DNA from: an uncultured Oscillospiraceae bacterium
GTDB lineage: Bacteria; Bacillota; Clostridia; Oscillospirales; Ruminococcaceae
Direction: 5' to 3'
NCBI GenBank assembly: GCA_934446565.1
Contig: CAKSEO010000017.1
Location: 1-51,613, forward strand
Length of the DNA stretch: 51,613 nt
The notes under the pieces are model-generated. The model saw only the letters and a list, made by a program, of their open reading frames with translations. It searched no databases and was not told the origin of the DNA. Positions 34,287 through 43,309 of this stretch are shown here, in pieces (the first letter of the stretch is position 1; each line of letters opens with the position of its first letter). Made by a program: the position numbers and the translations under genes.

Positions 34287-37200
34287 TTACACTCTGACAG
34301 TGATGGTCGAGGACGCTACATAAACATCGTTTACCATTGCATATACAACGTAAGTGTATGTAACGTTCTTGGTAAGCGTGGAATCAGTCCAGCTGCCGTT
34401 CGCAGCAGCAGTAGTGTACATCGTATCCCACTTCTTGCCGTCGTTGCGGCGTACTCTGTACTTAGTTGCACCCGCTACCTTGTTCCAGGAAATTATCGCT
34501 TTTCCGTCGGAGGTCGTTGCGGTGATCTGCGCGGAATTCTTGCCTCCTACCAGGGCTACCTTGACTGTTGTCGAGGGCTCTCCTGGTACGGATCCTGCGA
34601 ACGGATATACTACATATGTGTAGCGCTTGCCGCTTTCAGCCGTCGTATCTACATATTCCGTGCCTGCAAAGGTCTTGAGCGTTGTCCAGCCCTTGCCGTC
34701 GTTGCGACGGATACGATACTTTGTCGCTCCCTTTACCTGATTCCAGGTAACTACCACATTGTTACCCTGCGCGCTTACCTTGAGCACTGGCAGCAACGCA
34801 TTCGTTATCCTGATGGATACCGCCTCAGACGCAAGCTGGAACTTGCCGTTTACATACGGATATACCACATAGCTGTATGTGATGTCGGTCTCCGCTGTTG
34901 CGTCGGTGTACGCCGTGTTTGCTACCGTTGCAAGCGTTACCCAGCTGCTTCCGTCACTGCGGCGCACGCGGTACTTGGTTGCTCCGTTTACCTTTGTCCA
35001 TGTGAGAGCTACCTTGCCGTTGTTGTCGGCTGCCTTTACTACAGGCGGCTCTGCTACCTTTACGGTGATGGACTTGCTTTCAGACTGTAACGACAGGTTG
35101 AATTCGTTGTTTACATAAGGGATAATAACGTAGGTGTAGGTCTTGCCCTTTGCGACCTGGTCGGTGTATGTGAGCGTGGATACTGTTGCTACAGTTGTCC
35201 AGGAGCTGCCGTCGCTGCGGCGGATACGGTACTTGCCCGCGCCGGTGGTCATCGTCCAGCTCAGAGTTACCTTGTTGTCGTTAACGGACAGGGAAAGCTC
35301 CGGCTTTACGGCAGGTACGCCGGAGGTTTTTACAGTGAGCTCGCCGGCTGTGCCGAATATGTCGCCTGCTTCAACTGTTCTTACAGGAACAACTCTGAAC
35401 TTGTACTCCGTAGCCGGAGAAAGTCCGGATACCGTGTAATTTCTGGCGTCGGTCCTGCCGGAAAGCTTCCATGCGGAAGCAGCGGCGTCCCATACATATA
35501 CATCATAACCAGTTGCATTCGATGTGCCATTCCATGTGAGCTCTACTGAAGTATCCTCAACACTGGATGAAAGATTTTGGAGTGATTCAAGAGAAAATAA
35601 TGTAGTTACATTAACAAAATCAGCATTGGAATATGCTCCGTAAACTTCTTCAACACAGGGTCTTACAACGAAATTATATGTTGTATTCTGATCGAGGATC
35701 CCATCTTCCGAACGATACTTGGTATCGGTAATGCCGGAAATGATTTTTAAGCAGTTAGGAGTTCCGTTGATGTCAAAGACAAGTATTTCATAGCTGTCTG
35801 CGCCCTCGACCTTAGTCCAGCTTGCGTTGAACCAGGTATCGGCGGGATTTACTGTGTATTCTATCTCCTTGCGCAGCTCGTCAGCCATAAAGCTGTAATC
35901 GTAATCCGTAGCATAGCCCTCGGCGGTGGAATCATATGCGCTGTGGATAGTTACTGTCTCGGAATAAGAGAATGGATTAGATTCGATAGTGGTAACGGAG
36001 GAAGGAATATACACATCCTGGAGTGAAAGGCACTCGGTAGCGCAGTTGCTCGGAATGGATGTAAGTCCGGACGGGAATACAAGAGTCTTTAGCTTAGGAA
36101 GCTTTCTGAATGCGTTAGTGCCAACCTTTCCGAGGTATTTGCCGAAATCGACCTCAGCGAGATTCTTACAGTTGTAGAATGCGGAATCTCCAATGGAGGT
36201 GACTTTCACCATTTTAACGCTTGTAAGTGCGTCGCAGTCATAGAATGCTTCCATGCCTATATACTCAACAGCCTCTGGAAAAGATACAGACGACAAGGAA
36301 TCGCAATTTTTGAATGCATAATAATTGATTCCAACAAGTTTATCGCTGAATGATACACTTTCGAGAGATACACAGTTCTCGAAAGCAGATTCGTTGATAT
36401 ACTGTGCATTTTCAGGTACGTTCACTTTATTAAGAGCAGAACAATTATAGAAAGTACCTTTGCTGATATTATCAATGTTATCGGGCAATACTACGCTTTC
36501 CAGTGATGTACAGCCATTGAATACATCCACGCCCATTGAGGTTACGCTTTCTGGCACAACAACAGATCTAAGCGCAGTGGCATTTTTAAAAGCTTTGCTA
36601 TCAATAGTATTAAGCTCATCCGGGAAAACTATATTTTGAAGAGAGGTGCACTCTTCGAATGCAGAATAGCCGATATAAGTAACGCTTTGCGGAATAACGA
36701 TAGATTCAAGTTCCTTAGCTTCAAAGAACATGGCATTAGGAATATCCACTCTCATAGGAGAAGATGAATTATCCTCGCCGAATGTCACGTTCTTGACGCC
36801 GGAATTTGCAAAAGCGCCGGAAGCTTCGGTAACTGTAGCAGGAATGGTAATATCAGTGAGCGCTGTACAGCCTGCAAACACGCCGTTCATCTTTACCTGC
36901 TTGGGCGCAAGCGTTACAGAAGTAAGTGCGGTGCAGTTTTCAAACACCTTATAGCCAAGGTTACGCGCGGGTTTGGGAATGGTGACTGAAGTAAGTCCTG
37001 TGTTTGCAAATGCATAGTTTCCGATTTCGGTAAGCGGCGTTGGAAGCTTGATCTCTTTAAGAGACGAGCAACCGTCAAATGCATTATCGCCCAGATTATA
37101 AAGACCAGACGGAAGCGTAACGGATGAAAGAGCAGTACAATTATTAAATGCAGAATAACCTATTTCACTTACGGAATCAGGAACAACTATAGAAGTGATA

Positions 37201-38237
37201 TTAGAATCCCGGAACGTATTTGAAGGGAGAACTGAAAGCTTATCGCTGATTTCAACTGTAACCAATTCAGGCGTATTGTAAAATATACCGCCATCTTTAA
37301 ACCAGTATTCACTTCTGTAACCTGCATTCTTAAAAGTTGCGGGAATTTCAGAAACATAAGACAGCTTCGGGTTATTTGCGAACGCATTACGTTCTGCGGA
37401 AACTAGCCCCTTTGAAAGAGTTATGCTTTCCAGATTTGCACAACCATTAAATGCAAAGCTTCCAATAGTTGTAACACTATCAGGTAATACTATCTGAGTA
37501 ATATCATCACAAAACTCAAATGCTTGGTCGCCTATAGTTGTAACAGAGTCAGGAATAATTATAGAAGTGATGTTTGAAGCGCGAAACGTATTTGCAGGAA
37601 GAGTTGTAAGCTTATCACTTATAGCCACAGTCAAAAGCTTAGGTGTGTTATAGAAAATACTAGTATAATAATGATATGATGTACTATAAACCGATTGAAG
37701 AGTGGCAGGAATTTCAGAAACATAAGAAAGTTCTGGATTGTTAGAAAAAGCATTTTCTTTTATGGTAATGAGATTTTTAGATAGTGTTATGCTTGTAAGA
37801 TTCCCGCAGTTATCGAATGCAAAATAACCGATTAAAGTAACTGTGTCAGGGATAACTACAGAAGTGATGGTCGTATTGTTTTGAAATGCTCTATCTCCTA
37901 TCTCGGTAACAGTTTTCGGGATAACAACATGCGAAGCAGAGCCGGAATATTTGGTAAGTACACCATCCTCAATTGTAAATCCATCTACGTCAGCGTCTTC
38001 CGCTAACTCAATATACTCATCCTCAGGCTCGGTGATGTCAGCAAATTCTACAGGTTCAGCTGTTGCTTCTGCTTCGGTAGTTGCTACAGACTCGATTGTT
38101 GCTTCAGACTCTTCCGAAACAGTCTCAATCTCAGATACAACCGCTACATCCTCTGCAAACGCACCGGTAGGGATGCTGAAAGACGAGAGCAGAGTGATCA
38201 TGGCAGTTACACTGGCAAGGATCTTCTTGTTTTTCAT
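34287..38237 (-). CDS. Secreted BspA-like leucine-rich-repeat and fibronectin-III protein
   Basis: 1316 residues. It begins with an export signal peptide (MKNKKILASVTAMITLLSSF, ending near AFA), then a Thr/Glu-rich acidic stretch. About 75-810 consists of BspA-type LRR_5 repeats of about 23 residues (ITSIIIPDSVTTIGDQAFEF is typical). The rest has about six fibronectin-III-like domains; the last four are very similar (GATKYRVRRSDGSSW, TYTYVVYPYVN). No LPxTG anchor, S-layer or dockerin is seen at the C-terminus. BspA-like proteins bind host or matrix surfaces or other cells. The LRR part (36.2-38.0 kb) is much richer in A and T than the FN3 part, suggesting different histories. The ATG at 38237 has AAGGAG. 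Confidence 0.93.
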   Translation of the reverse strand: MKNKKILASVTAMITLLSSFSIPTGAFAEDVAVVSEIETVSEESEATIESVATTEAEATAEPVEFADITEPEDEYIELAEDADVDGFTIEDGVLTKYSGSASHVVIPKTVTEIGDRAFQNNTTITSVVIPDTVTLIGYFAFDNCGNLTSITLSKNLITIKENAFSNNPELSYVSEIPATLQSVYSTSYHYYTSIFYNTPKLLTVAISDKLTTLPANTFRASNITSIIIPDSVTTIGDQAFEFCDDITQIVLPDSVTTIGSFAFNGCANLESITLSKGLVSAERNAFANNPKLSYVSEIPATFKNAGYRSEYWFKDGGIFYNTPELVTVEISDKLSVLPSNTFRDSNITSIVVPDSVSEIGYSAFNNCTALSSVTLPSGLYNLGDNAFDGCSSLKEIKLPTPLTEIGNYAFANTGLTSVTIPKPARNLGYKVFENCTALTSVTLAPKQVKMNGVFAGCTALTDITIPATVTEASGAFANSGVKNVTFGEDNSSSPMRVDIPNAMFFEAKELESIVIPQSVTYIGYSAFEECTSLQNIVFPDELNTIDSKAFKNATALRSVVVPESVTSMGVDVFNGCTSLESVVLPDNIDNISKGTFYNCSALNKVNVPENAQYINESAFENCVSLESVSFSDKLVGINYYAFKNCDSLSSVSFPEAVEYIGMEAFYDCDALTSVKMVKVTSIGDSAFYNCKNLAEVDFGKYLGKVGTNAFRKLPKLKTLVFPSGLTSIPSNCATECLSLQDVYIPSSVTTIESNPFSYSETVTIHSAYDSTAEGYATDYDYSFMADELRKEIEYTVNPADTWFNASWTKVEGADSYEILVFDINGTPNCLKIISGITDTKYRSEDGILDQNTTYNFVVRPCVEEVYGAYSNADFVNVTTLFSLESLQNLSSSVEDTSVELTWNGTSNATGYDVYVWDAAASAWKLSGRTDARNYTVSGLSPATEYKFRVVPVRTVEAGDIFGTAGELTVKTSGVPAVKPELSLSVNDNKVTLSWTMTTGAGKYRIRRSDGSSWTTVATVSTLTYTDQVAKGKTYTYVIIPYVNNEFNLSLQSESKSITVKVAEPPVVKAADNNGKVALTWTKVNGATKYRVRRSDGSSWVTLATVANTAYTDATAETDITYSYVVYPYVNGKFQLASEAVSIRITNALLPVLKVSAQGNNVVVTWNQVKGATKYRIRRNDGKGWTTLKTFAGTEYVDTTAESGKRYTYVVYPFAGSVPGEPSTTVKVALVGGKNSAQITATTSDGKAIISWNKVAGATKYRVRRNDGKKWDTMYTTAAANGSWTDSTLTKNVTYTYVVYAMVNDVYVASSTITVRV

Positions 38238-38298
38238 ATAATTCTCCTTCAATATAAATAGTTCGTGGATAATTTAATGAAAACCCACTACTATAATG

Positions 38299-38327
38299 AT
38301 TATACAACGTATGTTTTTTAATGTCAA
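38299..38327 (-). promoter_or_regulatory. Promoter of the LRR/FN3 gene
   Basis: TTGACA (38322-38327) and TATAAT (38299-38304) on the minus strand, 17-bp spacer. Confidence 0.9.
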
Positions 38328-38411
38328 GGCTATTTTTAAAATTTAGTAATGAAACAGCAGTCATTTCAACATGCATAAGTAGTCAGGCTAAACAATCGGA
38401 GCTTGGAAGCC

Positions 38412-38440
38412 TTGACTTGAACAGCAGTTTGTGCTATAAT
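38412..38440 (+). promoter_or_regulatory. Promoter of the acetyltransferase gene
   Basis: TTGACT (38412-38417) and TATAAT (38435-38440), 17-bp spacer, 40 bp before the start. Confidence 0.88.
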
Positions 38441-38480
38441 AGTCGAAAAAGAAATTTCAATAAAATGCGGAGGTGCCACA

Positions 38481-39092
38481 ATGACAGAAAAGGAAAAAAT
38501 GATCTCCGGAAAAATATATGACCCCTCGGACAAGGAGCTTGCGCAGCTGAGAGCGAGCGCCCACAGCCTGTGCATAGAATACAACTCGCTCCCCGAAACA
38601 GACGATAAGCGCGGAGAGGTGCTGAAAAAACTCGGGATAAACGGAGATTCATTCTATTTACAGGGACCGGTGCAGTTCGACTACGGCTGCTTCACGACCA
38701 TCGGAACGAATTCCTACGCGAATTTCAATTTCACCTGCGTGGACTGCTGCCCGGTGACTATCGGGGACAACGTGTTCATGGGACCCAACGTTTCCCTGCT
38801 TACGCCGATGCACCCGCTGCGCTGGCAGGACAGAAACCAGTACGCCAAGCCTGACGGGACGTTCACCGACAAGGAATACGCAAAGCCCATCACCATCGGA
38901 AGCAACTGCTGGATAGCCGGAAACGTCACCATCTGCGGCGGAGTCACCATCGGAGAGGGATGCGTTATCGGCGCGGGGAGCGTTGTCACACGGGATATCC
39001 CGCCGAACTCGCTGGCTGTCGGAATTCCGTGCAGAGTTATCCGCGAGATAACAGAGGAGGACTCCCTCGAAAATCACCCGGAACTGTTCTGA
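38481..39092 (+). CDS. Sugar O-acetyltransferase (maltose/galactoside type)
   Basis: 203 residues of the left-handed beta-helix hexapeptide family. It has an N-terminal helical region with MISGKIYDPSDKELAQLR, then repeats such as VTIGDNVFMGPNV. The catalytic His is in LTPMHPLRW, and the C-terminus has NVTICGGVTIGEGCVIGAGS and AVGIPCRVIREI. It transfers acetyl from acetyl-CoA to a sugar hydroxyl and acts as a trimer. The usual role is detoxifying excess or non-metabolizable sugars. It is monocistronic, with promoter and terminator both visible. Confidence 0.95.
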   Translation: MTEKEKMISGKIYDPSDKELAQLRASAHSLCIEYNSLPETDDKRGEVLKKLGINGDSFYLQGPVQFDYGCFTTIGTNSYANFNFTCVDCCPVTIGDNVFMGPNVSLLTPMHPLRWQDRNQYAKPDGTFTDKEYAKPITIGSNCWIAGNVTICGGVTIGEGCVIGAGSVVTRDIPPNSLAVGIPCRVIREITEEDSLENHPELF

Positions 39093-39105
39093 AATATAGA
39101 AATAA

Positions 39106-39135
39106 CCCTGCCAGGCGGCTAGCCTACTGGCAGGG
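39106..39135 (+). terminator. Terminator after the acetyltransferase gene
   Basis: CCCTGCCAG / CTGGCAGGG, 9-bp stem with a 12-nt loop, followed by TGTTTGC. Confidence 0.75.
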
Positions 39136-39172
39136 TGTTTGCATTTTCATTTCAGCGCCGTCCAAAAAACTA

Positions 39173-39201
39173 TTGAAAACCTGCGGCGTATATGCTATAA
39201 T
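39173..39201 (+). promoter_or_regulatory. Promoter of the chromate-transporter pair
   Basis: TTGAAA (39173-39178) and TATAAT (39196-39201), 17-bp spacer, 31 bp before the first start codon. It excludes the longer frame from 39139. Confidence 0.88.
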
Positions 39202-39231
39202 CAGATAAAAAGAGCAATTGAGAGGCTGAAC

Positions 39232-39813
39232 ATGAATAAAAAAGATGACCGCAGCAAGCACAGCGGACGCAGCCAGCTGCTGCCGCTGTTCCTGTCGTTC
39301 CTGAAAATCGGCGCGTTCACATTCGGCGGTGGCGCGGCTATGATACCACTCATCCAGAAAGAAGCGGCAGAGCGCCACAAATGGATGACCGACGATGATA
39401 TACTTGAGATCGTAGCGATCGCCGAAAGCACTCCCGGTCCCATCGCGGTCAACGCCGCGACATTCACCGGCTACCGTGCCGCAGGAGTCCCCGGCGCAGC
39501 GCTGGCTACTGTAGGAGTGGTACTCCCGGCGTTCCTGGTAATAGCCGCAGTTTCCTCCGCGCTGACGCTTTTCAGCGGGAATCAGTGGGTGCGCTGGGCT
39601 TTCGGGGGTATCCGCGCCGGAGTGCTCGCGCTCATCGTGAAATCCCTCGCCGGAATGTACCGGCAGTGCCCGAAGAACGCGCTCTCCTACGTTATCACGG
39701 CGGGAATTTTCATCGCGGCAGGATTTCTGAACGTGAGCGTACTGCTGCTGATAGTGCTCTGCGCGCTGCTGTGGCTTTTTTTCACGCTGCGGAAGAGGGG
39801 TGGGGAACAGTGA
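39232..39813 (+). CDS. Chromate transporter subunit 1 (short-chain CHR)
   Basis: 193 residues with five or six membrane helices. The CHR signature is clear: LKIGAFTFGGGAAMIPLIQ near the N-terminus and AIAESTPGPIAVNAATFTGY in the loop. Short CHR proteins work as a pair of opposite topology; the second subunit overlaps this one by 4 bp. They export chromate in characterized cases. In gut Firmicutes the natural substrate is uncertain, perhaps sulfate or another oxyanion. Confidence 0.94.
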   Translation: MNKKDDRSKHSGRSQLLPLFLSFLKIGAFTFGGGAAMIPLIQKEAAERHKWMTDDDILEIVAIAESTPGPIAVNAATFTGYRAAGVPGAALATVGVVLPAFLVIAAVSSALTLFSGNQWVRWAFGGIRAGVLALIVKSLAGMYRQCPKNALSYVITAGIFIAAGFLNVSVLLLIVLCALLWLFFTLRKRGGEQ

Positions 39814-40376
39814 TATATCTCGAACTGCTGCTGACGTTCCTGAAAATAGGCACGTTCACATTCGGAGGCGGCTACGCCATGCTCCCGATGATACAGGAGG
39901 AGGTGAAGTCCCACGGCTGGCTTGATACCGCCGAGCTGGTGGATTTCATCGCCGTCAGCGAAAGCACTCCCGGACCGTTCGCGGTGAACATCTCTACATT
40001 CGTCGGAATGCGCACCGCCGGAATCCTCGGCGCGTTATGTGCGACGTTCGGAGTGGTGCTTCCGTCGTTCGTCATCATACTTATCGTAGCCAGGTTCTAC
40101 GAAAAATTCCGGGAAAGCCGCGTCGTCAAGGGCTGCATGGAAGGTCTGAAGCCCGCCGTAGTCGGACTTATCGCCGCCGCGCTCGTCACCACCGGTCAGG
40201 CGGTGTTCTTCCCTGCCGGGATAACCGCCGGAGTTTTCACAAGTCCTGCGTTCCTGTGCTCCGCCGGGATATTCATAGCGACGCTGGTACTGGCGTTCCG
40301 GAAGCTCCACCCGATACTCATCATCGTGATATCGGCGGCGCTGGGAGTGCTCACCGGCTGGTGTTTCGGCTTATAG
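39810..40376 (+). CDS. Chromate transporter subunit 2 (short-chain CHR)
   Basis: 188 residues, homologous to subunit 1. It has LKIGTFTFGGGYAMLPMIQEE and VSESTPGPFAVNISTFVGM. The start is a GTG at 39810 inside GTGA, overlapping the stop of subunit 1, with GGGGTGGGG upstream; this indicates translational coupling and near-equal amounts. The 3' end overlaps the convergent LysR gene by 6 bp. Together with subunit 1 it makes the two-protein CHR transporter. Confidence 0.94.
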   Translation: MIYLELLLTFLKIGTFTFGGGYAMLPMIQEEVKSHGWLDTAELVDFIAVSESTPGPFAVNISTFVGMRTAGILGALCATFGVVLPSFVIILIVARFYEKFRESRVVKGCMEGLKPAVVGLIAAALVTTGQAVFFPAGITAGVFTSPAFLCSAGIFIATLVLAFRKLHPILIIVISAALGVLTGWCFGL

Positions 40377-41261
40377 CGCGGGCTGGCTTCCGAGGGCCTG
40401 CCGCAGCCGCTCGAGGAAAAGCTCCGCCGGCTTCGCGAATACCTGGTACTTCTTCCAGATGAGGTGCATACCTATGCGAAAAGGCGGGTCGAGGGGAATG
40501 AACGTCAGGTCAGTTCCGGCGGTGTTTATCAGCCCGTCGAGGGTCACGATATCCGCGAGCCCCGCCTGCGCCATTATCGACGCGTTGTAAGTCAGGTTGT
40601 AGCTTCCGGCGAGCTCCACCTCCGCCATAGGCTTTCCGAGCCACTCCGAGAAATCGTCCCGGATGAGCGCCTGCCGCGAAAACATAACAGGAACCCCTGC
40701 AAGGTCTGCGGGGATTATTTTTCCTTTTCCGGCGAGCGGAGAATCCCGCCTGGTCAGCAGCCCGAAGCTGTCCTCAGCAGGCAGCCGCAGCGAGTTGTAA
40801 CGCGCAATGTCAACGTTCCCCATCACCAGGCAGAAGTCAAACAGACCGCGCTCCAGCCGCTCGATTATGTCTGCGGAATCTCCGCTGACCGTGTGGAACC
40901 TGACACCGGGATACTCACTGCGGATATCCTGCATGACTCCTGCCAGAATGCGCATTTCCCGCGTTTCCCCTGCCCCGATGTAGACGTCTCCGGAAAGGCT
41001 CTCCGCAGTCTGGGAAAGCTCGTCCTTTGTGCGGCTGACTAGGCTGACTATCTCCTCGGCGCGTTTGCGCAGGTGCATTCCCTCCTCCGTGAGGGTCAGA
41101 CGGCGGCTTCCCCGGATAAAGAGCTGCGCTCCGAGTTCCTCCTCCAGCTCGCGGAGCTGTCGGGAAAGCGTAGGCTGAGTGAGGTGCAGTGCCTCCGCTG
41201 CGCCGGATATGGTCTGTTCCCGCGCGGCGGCGAGGAAGTATTCCAGTACGCGTATCTCCAT
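40371..41261 (-). CDS. LysR family transcriptional regulator
   Basis: 296 residues. It has an N-terminal winged helix-turn-helix (MEIRVLEYFLAAAREQTISG, LTQPTLSRQLRELEEELG) and a C-terminal effector-binding domain from about 90. It lies 14 bp after the MATE gene with GGAGG before its ATG, so it is probably the third gene of the marR-MATE-lysR transcript. The convergent chromate-transporter genes overlap its end; whether it controls them is unknown. The effector cannot be read from sequence. Confidence 0.94.
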   Translation of the reverse strand: MEIRVLEYFLAAAREQTISGAAEALHLTQPTLSRQLRELEEELGAQLFIRGSRRLTLTEEGMHLRKRAEEIVSLVSRTKDELSQTAESLSGDVYIGAGETREMRILAGVMQDIRSEYPGVRFHTVSGDSADIIERLERGLFDFCLVMGNVDIARYNSLRLPAEDSFGLLTRRDSPLAGKGKIIPADLAGVPVMFSRQALIRDDFSEWLGKPMAEVELAGSYNLTYNASIMAQAGLADIVTLDGLINTAGTDLTFIPLDPPFRIGMHLIWKKYQVFAKPAELFLERLRQALGSQPAL

Positions 41262-41275
41262 TTGCTACCTCCGTA

Positions 41276-42619
41276 TCAGTAGTTGTACTTCTTTTTCTTT
41301 ACGGCGAGGAATATCAGCGAGATGATGAACGCGCAGACCTCCGCGAACGCAACGGATATCCATACCCCGTCAAGCTTAAAGAATATCGGAAGGATCAGCA
41401 CCGCCGCAAGCTGGAACACCAGGGTACGCAGGAACGACACCGCCGCCGAGATGGCGCCGTTGTTAAGCGCGGTGAAGAACGAGGAAGTGAAGATGTTGAA
41501 TCCCGAGAACAGGAACGTGAACGAGAACAGCCGGAACGCATGCACCGTCATTTCGTACAGTCCCTGGTCGTAACCCACGAAGATATGCGCCAGCGGAGCG
41601 GCAAGCAGCTGCGCCAGACCTACCATCACAACGCCCGCGCCCAGGGTCAGACGGGTGCTCTTTTTGCGCATGTTCTGGAGTTCCGTGTGGTTCTGCGCGC
41701 CGTAGTTGTATCCGACGATGGGCGCAGTGCCGATAGCGTAGCCGATATAAATCGCGGCGAAGATGAACTGCACATACATCAGTACGCCGTAAGCGGAAAT
41801 GCCGTCCTGCCCGGCGAGTTCGATAAGCTGGTGGTTGTAGAGCATGCTGACTATCGAGGAGGAAATATTCGTCATCAGCTCCGAAACGCCGTTATAGCAC
41901 GCCTGACCTATCGGGCGCAGCTCCATGCGGGTCAGGACGATGCGCAGCTTGCTGCCGTTGTTCTTTTTGAGAAAGAACAGCAGCGGGAGCAGTCCGCCGA
42001 CGGTCTGGCTAATTCCGGTGGCGAGCGCTGCGCCGACGACTCCCATGTTGAATGCTCCGATGAGCAGCGCGTCCAGCGCCATGTTGGTGAGTCCCGCCGC
42101 AACTACGACTGCAAGTCCCATCTTAGGACGCTCCGCAGTTACAAGGAAGCTCTGGAACACGTTCTGCAGCATGAAGAACGTGTTGAATATCAGGCAGGTG
42201 CGCGCGTAGGTAACGCAGGAAGCAAGCATTTTCTCGTCAGCTCCGAGGAACCTTGCGACAGGCTCCGCGAATACTATTCCAAGCACCGACAGCGTGACGC
42301 CCAGGATGACCGTAAGGTATATCATCATCGAAAAAATACGCTGCGCCTGCTCGTCTTTCTTTTCGCCAAGATTCTTCGCCACAAGGGCGCTGCCTCCTGT
42401 GCCTACCATGAATCCCACGCCGCCCAGTATCATCAGGAACGGCATGACAAGATTTACCGACGCAAACGCGGTCTTTCCAACAAAGTTAGACACGAAATAT
42501 CCGTCCACCACTCCGTATATAGAGGTGAACACCATCATTATCATCGACGGCAGACAGAACCTCATCAGCCTCGGCAGCGTAAAATGATCCGAAAGCTGGA
42601 TAACATCTTTATTCTTCAT
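41276..42619 (-). CDS. MATE family multidrug efflux transporter
   Basis: 447 residues with twelve predicted membrane helices in two similar halves. The N-terminal half has LPRLMRFCLPSMIMMVFTSI and GVVDGYFVSNFVG; later YGAQNHTELQNM and SFFTALNNGAISA match MATE proteins. These export cationic or amphipathic compounds in exchange for Na+ or H+. Its start overlaps the upstream MarR gene by 11 bp, so the regulator and pump are coupled, the common arrangement for drug-inducible efflux. The inducing compound is unknown. Confidence 0.95.
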   Translation of the reverse strand: MKNKDVIQLSDHFTLPRLMRFCLPSMIMMVFTSIYGVVDGYFVSNFVGKTAFASVNLVMPFLMILGGVGFMVGTGGSALVAKNLGEKKDEQAQRIFSMMIYLTVILGVTLSVLGIVFAEPVARFLGADEKMLASCVTYARTCLIFNTFFMLQNVFQSFLVTAERPKMGLAVVVAAGLTNMALDALLIGAFNMGVVGAALATGISQTVGGLLPLLFFLKKNNGSKLRIVLTRMELRPIGQACYNGVSELMTNISSSIVSMLYNHQLIELAGQDGISAYGVLMYVQFIFAAIYIGYAIGTAPIVGYNYGAQNHTELQNMRKKSTRLTLGAGVVMVGLAQLLAAPLAHIFVGYDQGLYEMTVHAFRLFSFTFLFSGFNIFTSSFFTALNNGAISAAVSFLRTLVFQLAAVLILPIFFKLDGVWISVAFAEVCAFIISLIFLAVKKKKYNY

Positions 42620-43088
42620 TTTTATCCTCCATATTCTCCATTCGCGCGTTCAGCCGCTCGTTATATTTTTTGAGCAGCGATATCAGCATCCTCTGTTCCT
42701 CGGCCGAAAAGTCGCCCCAAGCCGCACGCTCTGCGGCTATCACATGATCAGAGGTGCTTACAGCGAGCTGTACTCCCTTTGAAGTGAGCTCTACCAGACG
42801 GCAGCGGCGGTCGCTCCCGCAGTGCAGCGTGACGTAGCCGTCGCGCTCCAGCTGCTTGATGGCGCTGTTGGTGGTCTGCTTAGGCTGCGCCATCAGGCTG
42901 GATATCTCTTTCTGCGAGCAGCTCCCGCAGCTCAGCCGCAGGAAATACAATATCCACATCGCGCTGTCAGACAGACCGAACCTCCTGGCGGCTGCGGAAT
43001 ATATCTCGTTCTGCTCTTTCCAGAGATTGTTGTATTCTGCGACAGCCTCGTCTATACGGATGAAACTCTTTAGCTTTTCATTTCCCAA
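42609..43088 (-). CDS. MarR family transcriptional regulator
   Basis: 159 residues with a winged helix-turn-helix. SQKEISSLMAQPKQTTNSAI is the recognition region, followed by the wing LHCGSDRRCRLVELTSKG. It is first in the operon with the MATE pump. Two palindromic sites lie between the promoter elements and the start (TCCGAATTCGGA and TCCGATTCCGGA), so it probably represses its own operon until a ligand binds. The ATG is preceded by GAGAGG. Confidence 0.93.
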   Translation of the reverse strand: MGNEKLKSFIRIDEAVAEYNNLWKEQNEIYSAAARRFGLSDSAMWILYFLRLSCGSCSQKEISSLMAQPKQTTNSAIKQLERDGYVTLHCGSDRRCRLVELTSKGVQLAVSTSDHVIAAERAAWGDFSAEEQRMLISLLKKYNERLNARMENMEDKNEE

Positions 43089-43109
43089 TTTATACCTCTC
43101 TGTTTTTGA

Positions 43110-43172
43110 TCCGATTCCGGACGTTTTTTAAGCAAGCTTATATATTATAATCCGAATTCGGACTTTTGTCAA
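43110..43172 (-). promoter_or_regulatory. Promoter and two MarR operator sites
   Basis: On the minus strand TTGACA (43167-43172) and TATAAT (43144-43149) are 17 bp apart. The perfect palindrome TCCGAATTCGGA (43151-43162) fills the spacer. A second copy, TCCGATTCCGGA on the plus strand (43110-43121), lies 41 bp downstream, about four helical turns. Position inside the promoter fits repression. The operator role is inferred. Confidence 0.82.
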
Positions 43173-43250
43173 TAGCTTTTTTTTGTGGAATAATGCACAA
43201 ATGCATACCAAATATATGCAGGTTTGTGATACAATTAAGAGAAGAATGAG

Positions 43251-43279
43251 TTGCAATTCACGCATAAATATGATAAAAT
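43251..43279 (+). promoter_or_regulatory. Promoter of the kinase-HTH pair
   Basis: TTGCAA (43251-43256) and TAAAAT (43274-43279), 17-bp spacer, 31 bp before the start. Confidence 0.65.
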
Positions 43280-43309
43280 ACGTATAAGGATAAACTTACA
43301 AAAGGTGGG

